This document shows, in pieces, positions 62,260 to 64,000 of a DNA stretch of 64,000 nucleotides (positions are counted from its first letter, which is position 1; every line of letters begins with the position of its first letter). The notes under the pieces are model-generated. The model was not told the DNA's origin, searched no databases, and was given only the letters and a program-made list of their open reading frames with translations. A program made the position numbers and the translations under genes. This DNA comes from Ruminococcus flavefaciens MA2007 (GTDB lineage: Bacteria > Bacillota > Clostridia > Oscillospirales > Ruminococcaceae): contig NZ_JHXF01000006.1 of assembly GCF_000621845.1 (NCBI RefSeq), positions 186,001-250,000 on the forward strand, written 5' to 3'.

Positions 62260-63375
62260 ATGAAAAAATACGCCGAAAAAGCCATAAAAGCTGCAAAAAT
62301 AGCGGCGATATCGGCTGCTTTTCTGTACTTTCTCGGCGATACGGGAGCAGCTGCCGAGGCGGTAGGGGAGAGCATTCAGCGCTGCATAGATATCGTTATA
62401 CCGTCCCTGTTTGCCATGATGATAGTATCCTCCATGATAACAGCAAGCGGTATGACAGCGCTTATGCCGCGCTGTCTCGGACGGCTCAGCAGGCTTGTTT
62501 TCGGCATCGAGGGCAGGGAACTGCCAGTATTCACCTTTGGCATGATAGCAGGCTATCCCGTGGGGGTGAAAATGCTATGCGAGGAGCGTTCCTGCGGCAG
62601 GCTTGACAAAAAACGGGCGGAGCTCCTTTCTGGGCTCTGCTTCGGAGCAGGTCCTGCCTTTATTTTCGGCTGTATCTCGCGGCAGCTCTACTCGTCACGC
62701 AGCGCAGGACTGGTCATACTGATATCAACAGTTTCCGCAAATATTATCCTTGCTCTGCTTCTGTCGGTGCCGCTGCGCAGAACTGCGCGGGCACAAAGTG
62801 CTCCGCGCAGTGTGAGCATATCGGCTGATATGCTCACTGACTGCGTCCTGCGCAGCGGCAGGGCTATGGCAGACATATGCATTATGATAGCGGCGTTTGC
62901 AGCCGCAAACGCCGCCCTTGCCCGAACGGGCGTGACGGCAGCAGCAGGGGAGCTTCTGGGGAAGCTCCCCGACCTCGACCGCATACGCGGCGAGGTATTA
63001 GTCGCCGCATTTTTAGATGTTACGAATATCAGCAAGCTGCCCTGCGGCGACTGGCTGCTGCTGCCGTATATCAGCGCCCTGACGGCGTTTGGCGGAGTCT
63101 GTGTTCTGCTTCAGCTAAGGGCGCTGACCGCAGGAAAGCTTTCACTGAAATACTTTATAATAATGAGAAGCGCAGCGGCGGTGCTGAGCTTCTTCATATG
63201 CAGGCTCATAATGCCTTTTTTTATGACGGGAGAAGTCACGGAGGTCCTGTCACCGCGGATAAGCAGCTCAGGGAACAGCTCCCCTGTGCCGTCGGTAATG
63301 CTTATCATAATGACAGTTATGTTAATGGTGGAATTTGGCGGCAAAAGCAGCTTACAGCACACAAAAAGCTTCTGA
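62260..63375 (+). CDS. YlbJ-like membrane protein (nucleoside-recognition/Gate domain)
   Basis: 371 aa with about eight hydrophobic segments. GYPVGVKMLCEERSCGRLDKK near residue 97 and SGLCFGAGPAFIFG near 126 are typical of YlbJ and related Gate-domain proteins. ATG 62260 follows GGGGTGA; the longer frame to 62176 overlaps yqfC. YlbJ is needed for spore cortex formation in Bacillus. It is divergent from yqfCD, giving a cluster of three sporulation-associated genes. Confidence 0.78.
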   Translation: MKKYAEKAIKAAKIAAISAAFLYFLGDTGAAAEAVGESIQRCIDIVIPSLFAMMIVSSMITASGMTALMPRCLGRLSRLVFGIEGRELPVFTFGMIAGYPVGVKMLCEERSCGRLDKKRAELLSGLCFGAGPAFIFGCISRQLYSSRSAGLVILISTVSANIILALLLSVPLRRTARAQSAPRSVSISADMLTDCVLRSGRAMADICIMIAAFAAANAALARTGVTAAAGELLGKLPDLDRIRGEVLVAAFLDVTNISKLPCGDWLLLPYISALTAFGGVCVLLQLRALTAGKLSLKYFIIMRSAAAVLSFFICRLIMPFFMTGEVTEVLSPRISSSGNSSPVPSVMLIIMTVMLMVEFGGKSSLQHTKSF

Positions 63376-63429
63376 AAGTTGAATTATTTGTGTACAGTGC
63401 CAAAAATTGTGAAAGCTTGCAGAAAAGGC

Positions 63430-63457
63430 TTGATTTATTGTAAAAAGGTGGTAAAAT
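63430..63457 (+). promoter_or_regulatory. Promoter of groESL
   Basis: TTGATT (63430-63435), 16 bp, TAAAAT (63452-63457), directly before the CIRCE operator. Confidence 0.6.
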
Positions 63458-63461
63458 ATAA

Positions 63462-63799
<338 letters not shown>

Positions 63800-63807
63800 T
63801 GCATAAT

Positions 63808-63937
63808 GAGTTGAGAGTGGAGAGTTGAAAGTTGAAAGTTAATGTATCGGCTTACGCCGATCAATTAAAAAGACTTTTAGATTTGTCCCCATAAGGGGAC
63901 ACCGCAACTCTCAACTCTTAACTCTCAATTCTAAACT
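63808..63937 (+). repeat. GAGAGTT-type inverted-repeat element, copy C
   Basis: The left arm has tandem units (GAGTTGAGAGTGG, AGAGTTGAAAGTTGAAAGTTAATGT). The centre has two hairpins (ATCGGC/GCCGAT and GTCCCC/GGGGAC). The right arm is AACTCTCAACTCTTAACTCTC and AATTCTAAACT. It fills the gap between groES and groEL, inside the operon. Confidence 0.8.
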
Positions 63938-63960
63938 ATATTATAAAGGAGTTTTTTACA

Positions 63961-64000
63961 ATGGCTAAGGATATAAAGTACGGCGAAGACGCAAGAAAGG
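63961..64000 (+). CDS. groEL: Chaperonin GroEL, 5' end (truncated by window edge)
   Basis: ATG 63961 after AAAGGAG, reading MAKDIKYGEDARK, the standard GroEL start. Only 13 codons are in the window. It should be co-transcribed with groES through repeat copy C. Confidence 0.93.
   Translation, partial: MAKDIKYGEDARK

Overview
The window looks like chromosomal DNA from a cellulolytic gut Ruminococcus or close relative (Clostridia, Oscillospiraceae). The main reasons are a secreted GH9 cellulase with a Thr-rich linker and a type I dockerin, the Firmicutes-type S10-spc-alpha ribosomal cluster, zinc-type S14 and L36, a CIRCE element on groESL, sugar ABC operons without their own ATPase, and sporulation-associated genes (yqfC, yqfD, a ylbJ-like gene, and a degenerate spo0A-like gene). 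Species cannot be fixed from this sequence alone. Near-consensus sigma-A promoters (TTGACA, 17 bp, TATAAT) and intrinsic terminators are frequent, so most transcription units can be drawn.

Layout. 1-840: 3' end of an Ig-like-domain protein. 1033-1419: tRNA-Gly, tRNA-Arg and tRNA-His in one minus-strand unit with promoter and terminator. 1847-9416: operon 1, with two MalF/MalG-type permeases, an HlyD-like adaptor, a MacB-periplasmic-domain protein and a solute-binding lipoprotein carrying an N-terminal propeller-like region. 9506-14518: three small DUF4190-like membrane proteins (two with long N/Q/Y/G/P-rich tails), a DUF2752 protein, a flippase and deoD. 14532-16782 (minus): NatA/NatB-like ABC exporter. 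16990-29347: operon 2, with a two-part solute-binding protein, a permease pair, an NHL/TPR membrane protein, a Yip1 protein, a DUF5696-like protein and a second permease pair. 29348-31287: membrane-anchored glycerophosphodiester phosphodiesterase.

31352-47368: the complete S10-spc-alpha cluster from rpsJ to rplQ, including secY, adk, map, a KOW protein, infA and rpoA. A roughly 320-nt leader precedes it and contains an intrinsic terminator, which suggests attenuation. 47414-48467: yajC and a TIGR04086-type membrane protein. 48461-52462 (minus): response regulator, histidine kinase and HtrA protease, arranged like the CssRS/HtrA or CiaRH/HtrA envelope-stress systems. 52527-56564 (minus): Spo0A-like protein with a degenerate receiver, a broken and an intact Tim44-like paralogue, and an O-antigen-ligase-like protein. 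56671-58117: orphan Phd/YefM-like protein, PspA, and a small membrane protein. 58138-60773 (minus): dockerin GH9 cellulase. 60785-63375: yqfD and yqfC facing a ylbJ-like gene. 63430-64000: groES and the start of groEL.

A family of intergenic inverted repeats built from GAGAGTTGA-like units occurs three times (12810, 20056, 63808). Two copies lie inside operons, between genes that are expected to be co-transcribed. A second, GC-rich hairpin mosaic lies inside operon 2 (22049-22289). The most unusual items are operon 2 (one binding protein, two permease pairs, three accessory membrane or envelope proteins, no ATPase), operon 1 (sugar permeases joined to an adaptor and a MacB-like domain), and the Spo0A-like protein without a phosphoacceptor Asp.
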